From an uncultured Saprospiraceae bacterium (lineage in GTDB: Bacteria > Bacteroidota > Bacteroidia > Chitinophagales > Saprospiraceae), in assembly GCA_937951615.1 (NCBI GenBank), contig CALFBH010000077.1, positions 62,001 to 126,000 of the forward strand: a stretch of 64,000 bases of DNA, read 5' to 3'. Both the position numbers and the translations under genes were made by a program. Under the pieces are notes generated by a model that was not told where the DNA came from, searched no databases, and worked only from the letters and a program-made list of their open reading frames with translations. Numbering within the stretch: position 1 is the stretch's first letter; each line of letters starts with the position of its first letter. This document shows, one piece after another, positions 9,488 through 16,267 of this stretch.

Positions 9488-10024
9488 ATGAAGTATTGCA
9501 GCAATTGCGGACAGTCGGTTCAACTCTCAGATATTGAGGGGGATACGCACCAACGCTATTACTGCAAATCCTGTGATACCATTCACTATCAAAATCCCAA
9601 TATGGTGGTCGGTTGCCTGCCCGTCTATCAAGACAAAATACTACTCTGCAAGCGAGCCATAGAACCACGTACTGGCTTTTGGAATCTGCCCGCTGGTTAT
9701 CTGGAAAACGGAGAAACAGCCGAAGAAGGTGCCCTGCGGGAAGTATGGGAAGAAGCCTGCGCCAAAGTCCGAATCATTAATGTCCACTCTCTCTACAGCA
9801 TTGCCCGCATCAATCAAATTTATCTGTTTTTCCTCGCCGAGCTACCTGTTCCTGATTTTGGAATAGGAGAAGAAAGTCTCGAAGTCCAGCTTTTTACAGA
9901 AGCAGAAATTCCCTGGGAGGACATTGCCTTCACTTCCTCTAGCCATGCCCTCAAATGTTATTTTGAAGATAGAAGACAAGGCAAACAAGGCGTCCATCGT
10001 GGCGTATTTCAGTGGAAAGAGTAA
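9488..10024 (+). CDS. NUDIX hydrolase with N-terminal zinc ribbon
   Basis: The 178-residue protein has a zinc ribbon at residues 1-35 (CSNCG ... CKSCD). It is followed by a Nudix domain with the box GYLENGETAEEGALREVWEE. The second-last Nudix glycine is replaced by Cys (EEACA), as in several close relatives. The ribbon plus IHYQNPNMVVGCLPV resembles the NADH pyrophosphatase/ADP-ribose group, so a nucleoside-diphosphate-linked substrate is probable but unproven. It is flanked by short tandem repeats on both sides. Confidence 0.87.
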   Translation: MKYCSNCGQSVQLSDIEGDTHQRYYCKSCDTIHYQNPNMVVGCLPVYQDKILLCKRAIEPRTGFWNLPAGYLENGETAEEGALREVWEEACAKVRIINVHSLYSIARINQIYLFFLAELPVPDFGIGEESLEVQLFTEAEIPWEDIAFTSSSHALKCYFEDRRQGKQGVHRGVFQWKE

Positions 10025-10068
10025 TTGGACAACTGTTTCATTGCTCGATTGTTTCACTGTTAAAGCAA

Positions 10069-10127
10069 GTTTTTTGCGTAGCAAAAAACAATTCCCCAAT
10101 TCCCCAATTCCCCAATTCCACAATTAG
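10069..10127. repeat. Hairpin plus four-copy 9-bp tandem repeat
   Basis: A 9-bp stem gttttttgc / gcaaaaaac with a gta loop spans 10069-10089. It runs directly into caattcccc repeated three times plus two decayed copies (10089-10127). The same ttttttgc/gcaaaaaa hairpin recurs at 55903-55921. The element sits between convergent genes and could also stop transcription of either. Confidence 0.6.
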
Positions 10128-10132
10128 GCATT

Positions 10133-10582
10133 TTACACCTCCCAAGAATAATAATTATGCGCCTCATCCAGTTCAAAGCCCACTTTGGGATACAAGGCAT
10201 TACCCTCCACATTAGTCTTCGCAGTCTCTAAATACATGCCAGCTGAACGGGTTGCCCGACAAAGTTCCTTAGCTTTTTCAATCAAACTTACAGCGTATCC
10301 CTGCCCTCTATAATCGGCATGAACGTATAAGTCGTTCAATAACCAAAGTCTTTTCATACGTGTAGAAGAGAATAAAGGGTAGAGCTGTACAAAACCAGTC
10401 GCTACTTTATCCGCATTAAAAGATATAAAAATGACGGACTCTTCACTCACGAGTCTTTCAGTCAAAAATTGCTGACTAGCCTCTATATCAGATGTTTGTT
10501 CATAAAATACCCGGTAAGCATCAAATAATAAGGCTAAGTCTTCAAGATCAAATAATTTTGCTTTTCTGACAACTTGTTCCAT
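10133..10582 (-). CDS. GNAT family N-acetyltransferase
   Basis: This single-domain GNAT protein has 149 residues. The acetyl-CoA pyrophosphate loop is DYRGQGYAVSLIEKA, preceded by the strand LLNDLYVHADYR, and it closes with GNALYPKVGFELDEAHNYY. It has no signal peptide or extra domain. The substrate is unknown. The gene is divergent from the alpha/beta hydrolase, sharing a 200-bp intergenic region that holds an 11-bp inverted repeat. Confidence 0.85.
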   Translation of the reverse strand: MEQVVRKAKLFDLEDLALLFDAYRVFYEQTSDIEASQQFLTERLVSEESVIFISFNADKVATGFVQLYPLFSSTRMKRLWLLNDLYVHADYRGQGYAVSLIEKAKELCRATRSAGMYLETAKTNVEGNALYPKVGFELDEAHNYYSWEV

Positions 10583-10704
10583 GTTATGTTGTTTAGTATG
10601 GTTTATAAAAGTAAAATCAGTAAAATACAGAATATAGGCTTTATTTTGAAATGAAAAAATAAAAATCTTACACTGTGTTACTAAAATGACAATCTGGCGT
10701 CAAT

Positions 10705-10754
10705 ATGTAAGGAATGAGGCAAATGTAAATTTATTTTCGCACTATTCCTTACAT
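10705..10754. promoter_or_regulatory. 11-bp inverted repeat in a divergent promoter region
   Basis: The arms atgtaaggaat (10705-10715) and attccttacat (10744-10754) are exact inverted copies separated by 28 nt. They lie 28 bp before the alpha/beta hydrolase start and in the only spacer between two divergent genes. This could be a pair of operator half-sites or a leader hairpin; nothing further supports either. Confidence 0.35.
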
Positions 10755-10782
10755 AACTATAGCACCCGAAAGATATAAAATA

Positions 10783-11577
10783 ATGACAAAATTAGACGGT
10801 CATATAGAAATATATGGTTCAACGATTTTTACCCAGCAGATTATACATAAGGCTACGCGGGCAAATAGTCCGACGTTGGTATTTTTGCACGAGGGTTTAG
10901 GATCTATCGAACAATGGAGGGAGTTCCCAGTTGAGTTGTGTGAAGCAACAGGACTGAATGCGCTTTTATACGACAGGGAAGGGTATGGAAAATCTACACC
11001 TATCTCTGGTAGTAGAGGGCATGACTATATGCACAAAGAGGCTTGGGAAGTTTTGCCTAAGTTACTTGAACAAACAGAGCTTGACAAGGTGATTCTGGTC
11101 GGACATAGCGATGGCGGAACCATTGCTTTGTTGTATGCTGCCCGTTTCAAACAACAGGTCGTCGGCATTATTACAGAGGCAGCACATGTTTTTGTAGAAG
11201 ATGTAACATTGAAAGGCATTAGAAATGCCCAACTTACTTATGACATAACGCCATTGCGCAGCCGCCTGGCTCGTTATCATGGCGATAAAACGCCACAAAT
11301 GTTTTCTTCTTGGGCCGATACCTGGCTCTCTGATGGTTTTCGCAATTGGAATATTGAAGAACACCTCAAGGCGGTGCAATGTCCTATCCTGGCTATTCAG
11401 GGCGTAGAAGATTATTTTGGTACGGAAAAACAAATCTTATCTATCGTAGATAAATCTACAGGAAGAGCCGAAAAATTACTGATCCATGGCTGTGGACATA
11501 CACCTCATTTTCAGGCACCTAAAGAAGTTATGCCTGCCATGACGGGGTTTATCCAGAATTTGATGCGAGAAATGTAA
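10783..11577 (+). CDS. Alpha/beta hydrolase
   Basis: The 264-residue protein lacks a signal peptide. The fold is shown by the oxyanion segment FLHEGLGSIEQW and by the nucleophile elbow GHSDGGT (Ser about residue 109). The acid is in IQGVEDYFG and the catalytic His in GCGHTPHFQ. The sequence is of the general esterase/C-C hydrolase type and does not point to a substrate. It stands alone between a divergent acetyltransferase and comEC. Confidence 0.85.
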   Translation: MTKLDGHIEIYGSTIFTQQIIHKATRANSPTLVFLHEGLGSIEQWREFPVELCEATGLNALLYDREGYGKSTPISGSRGHDYMHKEAWEVLPKLLEQTELDKVILVGHSDGGTIALLYAARFKQQVVGIITEAAHVFVEDVTLKGIRNAQLTYDITPLRSRLARYHGDKTPQMFSSWADTWLSDGFRNWNIEEHLKAVQCPILAIQGVEDYFGTEKQILSIVDKSTGRAEKLLIHGCGHTPHFQAPKEVMPAMTGFIQNLMREM

Positions 11578-11671
11578 GGCAAATTCAAATGCCTCTCGTA
11601 GTTGTTGAGATAAAATCAAAAATAATATTAAAAAAATGTATTGATTTGCGGTGAAATATTATCTTTGAATA

Positions 11672-13771
11672 GTGAAACCTGCTGTCAATTTACGTGAAAT
11701 CCCCCTGGTTCGCCTACTCCTGCCCTTTGTATTGGGCATTGCTTTGTCTTTGTGGCTGGACATTCCCTTTTTGTATTTATTACTTCCTATTTTTATTTTG
11801 CTGGTTACTATGTTCGGGCTTGCTCTCAGACAGATACCTTATGCGTCACGCTGGGTCTTTGGTACGCTGACTTTTGGGCTGATGCTCTTATTCGGCTGGG
11901 GACTGGGCGAGCGGCATGACCAACTGACACATCACAATCATTACAGCCATTTTTTACACCAAGACAATGTATTGGTGGGCAAAATTACGAAAACACCAGA
12001 ACTGGGCAAGCGGCTAAAAGCACAATTGTCTATACAATCTGTACAGGATTCAGTAGGAACATGGCAAGCAACTTCCGGCAAATTATTGGCTTATATCGAC
12101 GGAGACAGTTCTAGTCTGGCTTTGCAATACGGGGATGTAGTGGTACTGCGGGGCTGGGTACAGCCAGTCGAGCCACCCCAAAATCCTGACCAGTTTGATT
12201 ACCAAAAATACCTGCATGTACAAAATATTCATTTTCAGACTTTCGTCAAACGAGAAATGTGGATGACTGTTGGTACAAACAAAGGTAATCCGATTTTAAA
12301 ATTTGCCTATAAAACCCGCACAAAAGCCATAGAACAATTGCGAAAAGCACTTCCAACTGAACATGAATTTTCAGTTGGCGCAGCGCTCATCCTGGGCTAT
12401 AAAGCCGAAATTTCTGATGAAGTGCGCGAGGCTTATGCAGGGACAGGCGCGATGCACGTACTAGCAGTATCTGGTCTACACGTTGGACTGGTCTATTTAT
12501 TCTTGAATTTCTTTTTGGGTTTTATAAAAAGCAAAAGGCGTGGTTTCAAAATACTCAAACCGCTCCTGATGATTCTCGGCGTCTGGGTATTTGCCTTGCT
12601 GACAGGACTTGCTCCTTCCGTATTGCGGGCAGCAATGATGTTTAGTTTTATCATCATCGGACAGGCTTTGCATCGTTATACCAACATCTATAATACGCTG
12701 GCAGCTTCGGCTTTTTTGCTCCTCTGTATTGAGCCGTATTTGATGATGAATGTCGGTTTTCAGTTGTCCTATCTCGCTGTCATAGGGATTGTGTATCTGC
12801 AACCTCGAATTTATAAATGCTGGATCATTGACCACATCATCGGCGACCGAATATGGAGTTTGACCGCAGTCTCGCTAGCTGCTCAACTGACCACCTTGCC
12901 ACTTAGTTTGTACTATTTTCATCAATTTCCGATTTTCTTTTGGCTGGCAAGTTTGATTGTTGTGCCTGCGGCTACTTTTATTTTGGGACTAGGTTTGCTT
13001 ACGCTAATGTTGTCCTGGATTCCCGTGCTGGGCAGCCTAGTCGGAAAAGTATTATTTGGTTTAATCTGGGTCGTAAATGCCCTGATTTTTACGATACAAC
13101 AAATTCCTTACAGCCTGCTAACAGGCATCTGGATTACTGGGCTGACGATGCTGCTTTTATATGCCTTTCTACTCGCCCTGGTTTTCTTTTTTAGGTATAA
13201 AAAACCTGTTTGGCTATTGGCTGCTCTGTCTTTGCTGCTCTTTGTCGGAATGGGACAGGCACACAGTTCCATACAGCAACAAAAACAGAATAGAATTGTC
13301 GTGTACCATTTATATAAAAACTCCATCGTAGATTTTATTTCCGGCAAAAAAGCCACCACAATCACTAGTCGGGAAGTCGATGATCAGCAGATCGGGTTTA
13401 CTGCAGAAAATCATCAGCAAGCAACTGGTGTTCGACATAAGGAGCGAACCTATTTTGATGAACAGCACAAAAACGACTACTTGTTTGCACAAAAGGAGTT
13501 GATTCGTTTTCACGATAAAACTATTTTCATCATCCGCGATAAAGTCCAACTAAAAACCAGCCTACCGATTCAGCCGGATTACATTTTTGTGCAAAACAGC
13601 CCTTATCTCAACATGGCAGATATTCAAAAACAATTCCAGCCGCAACAGCTTATTTTTGATGGTTCTAATAAGCAAGGTGCAGTTCGGATTTGGAAAAGAC
13701 AATGTGCAGAAGTTGGTTTGGATTGTTATGATACTGGGGAATTAGGGGCTTGGATTTTGGAGGTGGAGTAA
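11672..13771 (+). CDS. comEC: ComEC/Rec2-type DNA uptake channel protein
   Basis: The 699-residue polytopic membrane protein starts at GTG (11672). An N-terminal DUF4131-like part with three hydrophobic segments is followed by an OB-like soluble section (VLVGKITKTPELGKRL...). Then comes the Competence domain, with the hallmark TGAMHVLAVSGLHVGLVY and many transmembrane helices to about residue 560. The last 140 residues take the place of the usual metallo-beta-lactamase domain. They show no HxHxDH motif, so this copy lacks a visible nuclease site. It probably forms the inner-membrane channel for single-stranded DNA in natural transformation. TATCTTTG lies 4 bp before the start codon. Confidence 0.88.
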   Translation: MKPAVNLREIPLVRLLLPFVLGIALSLWLDIPFLYLLLPIFILLVTMFGLALRQIPYASRWVFGTLTFGLMLLFGWGLGERHDQLTHHNHYSHFLHQDNVLVGKITKTPELGKRLKAQLSIQSVQDSVGTWQATSGKLLAYIDGDSSSLALQYGDVVVLRGWVQPVEPPQNPDQFDYQKYLHVQNIHFQTFVKREMWMTVGTNKGNPILKFAYKTRTKAIEQLRKALPTEHEFSVGAALILGYKAEISDEVREAYAGTGAMHVLAVSGLHVGLVYLFLNFFLGFIKSKRRGFKILKPLLMILGVWVFALLTGLAPSVLRAAMMFSFIIIGQALHRYTNIYNTLAASAFLLLCIEPYLMMNVGFQLSYLAVIGIVYLQPRIYKCWIIDHIIGDRIWSLTAVSLAAQLTTLPLSLYYFHQFPIFFWLASLIVVPAATFILGLGLLTLMLSWIPVLGSLVGKVLFGLIWVVNALIFTIQQIPYSLLTGIWITGLTMLLLYAFLLALVFFFRYKKPVWLLAALSLLLFVGMGQAHSSIQQQKQNRIVVYHLYKNSIVDFISGKKATTITSREVDDQQIGFTAENHQQATGVRHKERTYFDEQHKNDYLFAQKELIRFHDKTIFIIRDKVQLKTSLPIQPDYIFVQNSPYLNMADIQKQFQPQQLIFDGSNKQGAVRIWKRQCAEVGLDCYDTGELGAWILEVE

Positions 13772-13784
13772 GAGTTTGGAAAAA

Positions 13785-13850
13785 TTAGCCACGAATGCAC
13801 GAATCTTTCACACATAATTATTCGTCCATAATTCGTGCATTCGTGGCTAA
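13785..13850. repeat. 20-bp perfect inverted repeat (ttagccacgaatgcacgaat)
   Basis: The left arm at 13785-13804 is the exact reverse complement of 13831-13850; the 26-nt loop is A/T-rich. It sits 14 bp after comEC and before paaA. It lacks a T-run and resembles repeated gccacgaat words that I recall from intergenic regions of other bacteria, so a REP-like element is more likely than a plain terminator. Confidence 0.7.
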
Positions 13851-13931
13851 AATGTACACGTCACGCTACGCAGAACTTAATGCATTAAATAAATCAATTT
13901 GAAATTTCAAAACCAAACTTGCCTTCGCCTG

Positions 13932-13962
13932 TTTATAAATAAGTAGAAAATGATTAAATTTG
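13932..13962 (+). promoter_or_regulatory. Candidate Bacteroidota promoter of paaA
   Basis: TTTA (13932-13935), a 19-bp spacer and TAAATTTG (13955-13962) match the -33 TTTG / -7 TAnnTTTG pattern known from this phylum. The -7 element ends only 4 bp before the paaA ATG, implying a very short leader or none. Confidence 0.45.
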
Positions 13963-13966
13963 CAAT

Positions 13967-14929
13967 ATGGCTGATACAAAGAACATATCCTTAGAAGAGA
14001 ACTTTCAGGCAAAAGTTGATAATGAAATCAAAATTGAGCCGAAAGACTGGATGCCGGAGAAGTACCGCAAAACACTGATTCGCCAGATTTCTCAGCACGC
14101 ACATTCTGAAATTATCGGGATGTTGCCAGAAGGTAATTGGATTACACGAGCACCCTCACTGCGCCGCAAACTGGGCTTAATCGCCAAAGTACAGGACGAA
14201 GCCGGACACGGACTCTACCTCTACAGTGCCTGCGAAACGCTGGGCATAGAGCGCGACGAACTTTTTCAACAACTCAACACCGGCAAAGCCAAATATTCCA
14301 GTATTTTTAATTATCCAACACCGACTTGGGCCGACATAGGCTGCATAGGCTGGCTGGTGGATGGTGCTGCCATTATGAATCAGGTGCCTTTGTGTCGTTG
14401 TTCTTACGGGCCTTACGCACGGGCGATGGTTCGGGTGTGCAAAGAAGAAAGTTTTCACCAAAGACAAGGTTTTGAGATGCTGCTGACGCTGAGTAAAGGC
14501 ACAGCAGAACAAAAGGCGATGTTGCAAGAAGCTGTAGATCGTTGGTGGTGGCCAGCTATGATGATGTTTGGTCCATCCGACAAAGATTCTCCCAATACCC
14601 TACAGTCGATGAAGTGGAAAATCAAAAGATTCACGAATGACGAACTGCGTCAAAAATTTGTAGATGTCTGTGTCGGACAAGCCAAAGTACTCGGGGTCAC
14701 ACTTCCCGATCCTGAATTGAAGTATAATGAAGAGACAGGACATTACGACCACGGCCCGATTGATTGGGATGAGTTCTGGAATGTCGTAAAAGGCAATGGA
14801 CCTTGCAATCGCCAACGCCTCAAAACTCGTAATAAAGCTTATGATGATGGTGCGTGGGTACGTGAGGCGGCTATCGTTCATGCGGAGAAGAAGGAGCAAC
14901 GCGAGGCGGCTAAAGCTCAAGTAGCGTAG
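13967..14929 (+). CDS. paaA: Phenylacetyl-CoA 1,2-epoxidase catalytic subunit PaaA
   Basis: The 320-residue ferritin-like diiron oxygenase subunit is the right size for PaaA. Iron-ligand motifs are visible as EVQDEAGHG and [11 protein letters not shown]. The sequences [20 protein letters not shown] and [13 protein letters not shown] are strongly characteristic. With PaaC and PaaB it would epoxidise the ring of phenylacetyl-CoA, the committed step of aerobic phenylacetate breakdown in the cytoplasm. It heads a co-directional set paaA-paaB-paaC. The gene for the reductase PaaE and for PaaD are not next to it, so electrons must be supplied from a locus outside the window. Confidence 0.95.
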   Translation: MADTKNISLEENFQAKVDNEIKIEPKDWMPEKYRKTLIRQISQHAHSEIIGMLPEGNWITRAPSLRRKLGLIAKVQDEAGHGLYLYSACETLGIERDELFQQLNTGKAKYSSIFNYPTPTWADIGCIGWLVDGAAIMNQVPLCRCSYGPYARAMVRVCKEESFHQRQGFEMLLTLSKGTAEQKAMLQEAVDRWWWPAMMMFGPSDKDSPNTLQSMKWKIKRFTNDELRQKFVDVCVGQAKVLGVTLPDPELKYNEETGHYDHGPIDWDEFWNVVKGNGPCNRQRLKTRNKAYDDGAWVREAAIVHAEKKEQREAAKAQVA

Positions 14930-14970
14930 TTTAATTACGAATTACGAATGGGTTAATTACGAATAATAAA
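14930..14970. repeat. Short phrase repeat taattacgaattacgaatg between paaA and paaB
   Basis: Copies of ttaattacgaa(ttacgaa)tg follow the paaA stop at once. The same words in another order follow paaB (15266-15300). Related words occur at 59307-59364 and 61190-61212. The spacers appear to have been built from a common short phrase. Confidence 0.6.
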
Positions 14971-14979
14971 TCAGCAAAG

Positions 14980-15264
14980 ATGAAAAAGAACTGGCCGCTT
15001 TGGGAAGTCTTCGTTAGAAGCAAGCAGGGCTTGAGTCATAAGCATGTGGGCAGCTTACACGCTGCAAATGCAGATATGGCAATTGAAAACGCTCGCGATG
15101 TTTATACACGTCGCAGAGAAGGAGTGAGTCTATGGGTCGTGGAATCGGTACATATCACTGCCAATAAACCGGAAGACCATGAAGAGTTATTCGACCCGGC
15201 AGAAGATAAGGTGTATCGTCATCCCACTTTTTACGACCTGCCAGAAGAACTGAAGCACATTTGA
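14980..15264 (+). CDS. paaB: Phenylacetyl-CoA epoxidase subunit PaaB
   Basis: The 94-residue protein is typical of PaaB in length and sequence: WPLWEVFVRSKQGLSHKHVG, then DMAIENARDVYTRRREGVSLW. PaaB bridges PaaAC heterodimers in the epoxidase complex and carries no catalytic residues. It lies 50 bp after paaA and 63 bp before paaC; both gaps consist of short phrase repeats. Confidence 0.95.
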   Translation: MKKNWPLWEVFVRSKQGLSHKHVGSLHAANADMAIENARDVYTRRREGVSLWVVESVHITANKPEDHEELFDPAEDKVYRHPTFYDLPEELKHI

Positions 15265-15265
15265 T

Positions 15266-15364
15266 TTAATTACGAATGGGTTAATTACGAATTACGAATG
15301 TGTACTTAACTAATCACCAATAATACAATGAATCACCAGTCACTAATCACCAATCACCCATCAT
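15266..15364. repeat. Two phrase-repeat tracts running into the paaC start
   Basis: Positions 15266-15300 repeat the ttaattacgaa phrase. Positions 15310-15364 repeat aatcaccaat/aatcacccat. The second tract crosses the paaC ATG at 15328, so the first dozen PaaC residues (MNHQSLITNHPS) are translated repeat. Confidence 0.6.
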
Positions 15365-16125
15365 CAACAAGCAAAGAATCTGCTCACTTGGATTACGTGC
15401 TTCGACTGGCAGACAATGCTATGATACTGGGCCAACGCCTTGCAGAATGGTGTGGTCATGGGCCGATTTTGGAGCAGGACATTGCGATTACTAATATTTC
15501 GCTGGATTTTATTGGTCAGGCACGGGCTTTTTATCAGTATGCTGCGGAGCTGGAAGGGAAAGGGCGAACGGAAGATGATTTTCCTTTTTTGCGGGATGTA
15601 TTGGAATTTAAAAATGTCTTGCTGGTTGAACAGCCGAATGGACATTGGGGACACACGCTGATGCGACAGTTTTTATATGATGCGTATAATTTTCTTTTTT
15701 ATACGGCTTTGAAAAACAGTACAGATAAGAGGCTGGCGGCTATTGCCGAAAAATCTCTGAAAGAAATAAAATACCACCTGCGGTACAGTTCGGAATGGGT
15801 TATTCGACTCGGCGATGGCACAGAAGAAAGCCACCAGAAAATGCAGGAAGCATTGGATGATTTCTGGATGTACACTGGAGAATTGACGACACCTGATGAA
15901 CTAGATGCTTATATGGTTGAGTTGGGGATTGGTGTTGATTTGACCAAGATACAAGCACCGTATTCGCAAAAAATAGAGGATGTATTGACACGGGCTACTT
16001 TGACTAAACCAGAAAATAGCTGGATGCAAAGTGGTGGCAAACAAGGCAAACACAGCGAACATCTAGGCTTCATATTGGCTGACATGCAGTTTATGCAACG
16101 CACTTATCCAGGAATGGAATGGTGA
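15328..16125 (+). CDS. paaC: Phenylacetyl-CoA epoxidase structural subunit PaaC
   Basis: The 265-residue ferritin-like partner of PaaA has the family sequences YVLRLADNAMILGQRLAEWC, EQDIAITNISLDFIGQARAF and EIKYHLRYSSEWVIRLGDGT. It ends HLGFILADMQFMQRTYPGMEW, as in other PaaC proteins. PaaC is structural and stabilises the catalytic subunit. The first 12-15 residues derive from an intergenic repeat and have no counterpart in the family. The real fold starts near SAHLDYVL, and a slightly later start cannot be excluded. Confidence 0.93.
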   Translation: MNHQSLITNHPSSTSKESAHLDYVLRLADNAMILGQRLAEWCGHGPILEQDIAITNISLDFIGQARAFYQYAAELEGKGRTEDDFPFLRDVLEFKNVLLVEQPNGHWGHTLMRQFLYDAYNFLFYTALKNSTDKRLAAIAEKSLKEIKYHLRYSSEWVIRLGDGTEESHQKMQEALDDFWMYTGELTTPDELDAYMVELGIGVDLTKIQAPYSQKIEDVLTRATLTKPENSWMQSGGKQGKHSEHLGFILADMQFMQRTYPGMEW

Positions 16126-16227
16126 TTTTAAATACAAATTCAAACGTCAAATACAAATTCAACAAATTAAAATAAACCTTTAGCTGAATTGAAAGTAGCG
16201 TTTAGTCGTATCCATTTACCCATTCTC

Positions 16228-16264
16228 CCATTCATTCATTCATTCATTCATTCATTCATTCACT
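16228..16264. repeat. attc microsatellite next to the S9 peptidase stop codon
   Basis: About eight uninterrupted attc units end 4 bp before the stop codon of the minus-strand peptidase gene. Sequence on either side (tacccattctccc, actctctcac) is also repetitive. Such a tract is prone to slippage. Confidence 0.7.
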
Positions 16265-16267
16265 CTC

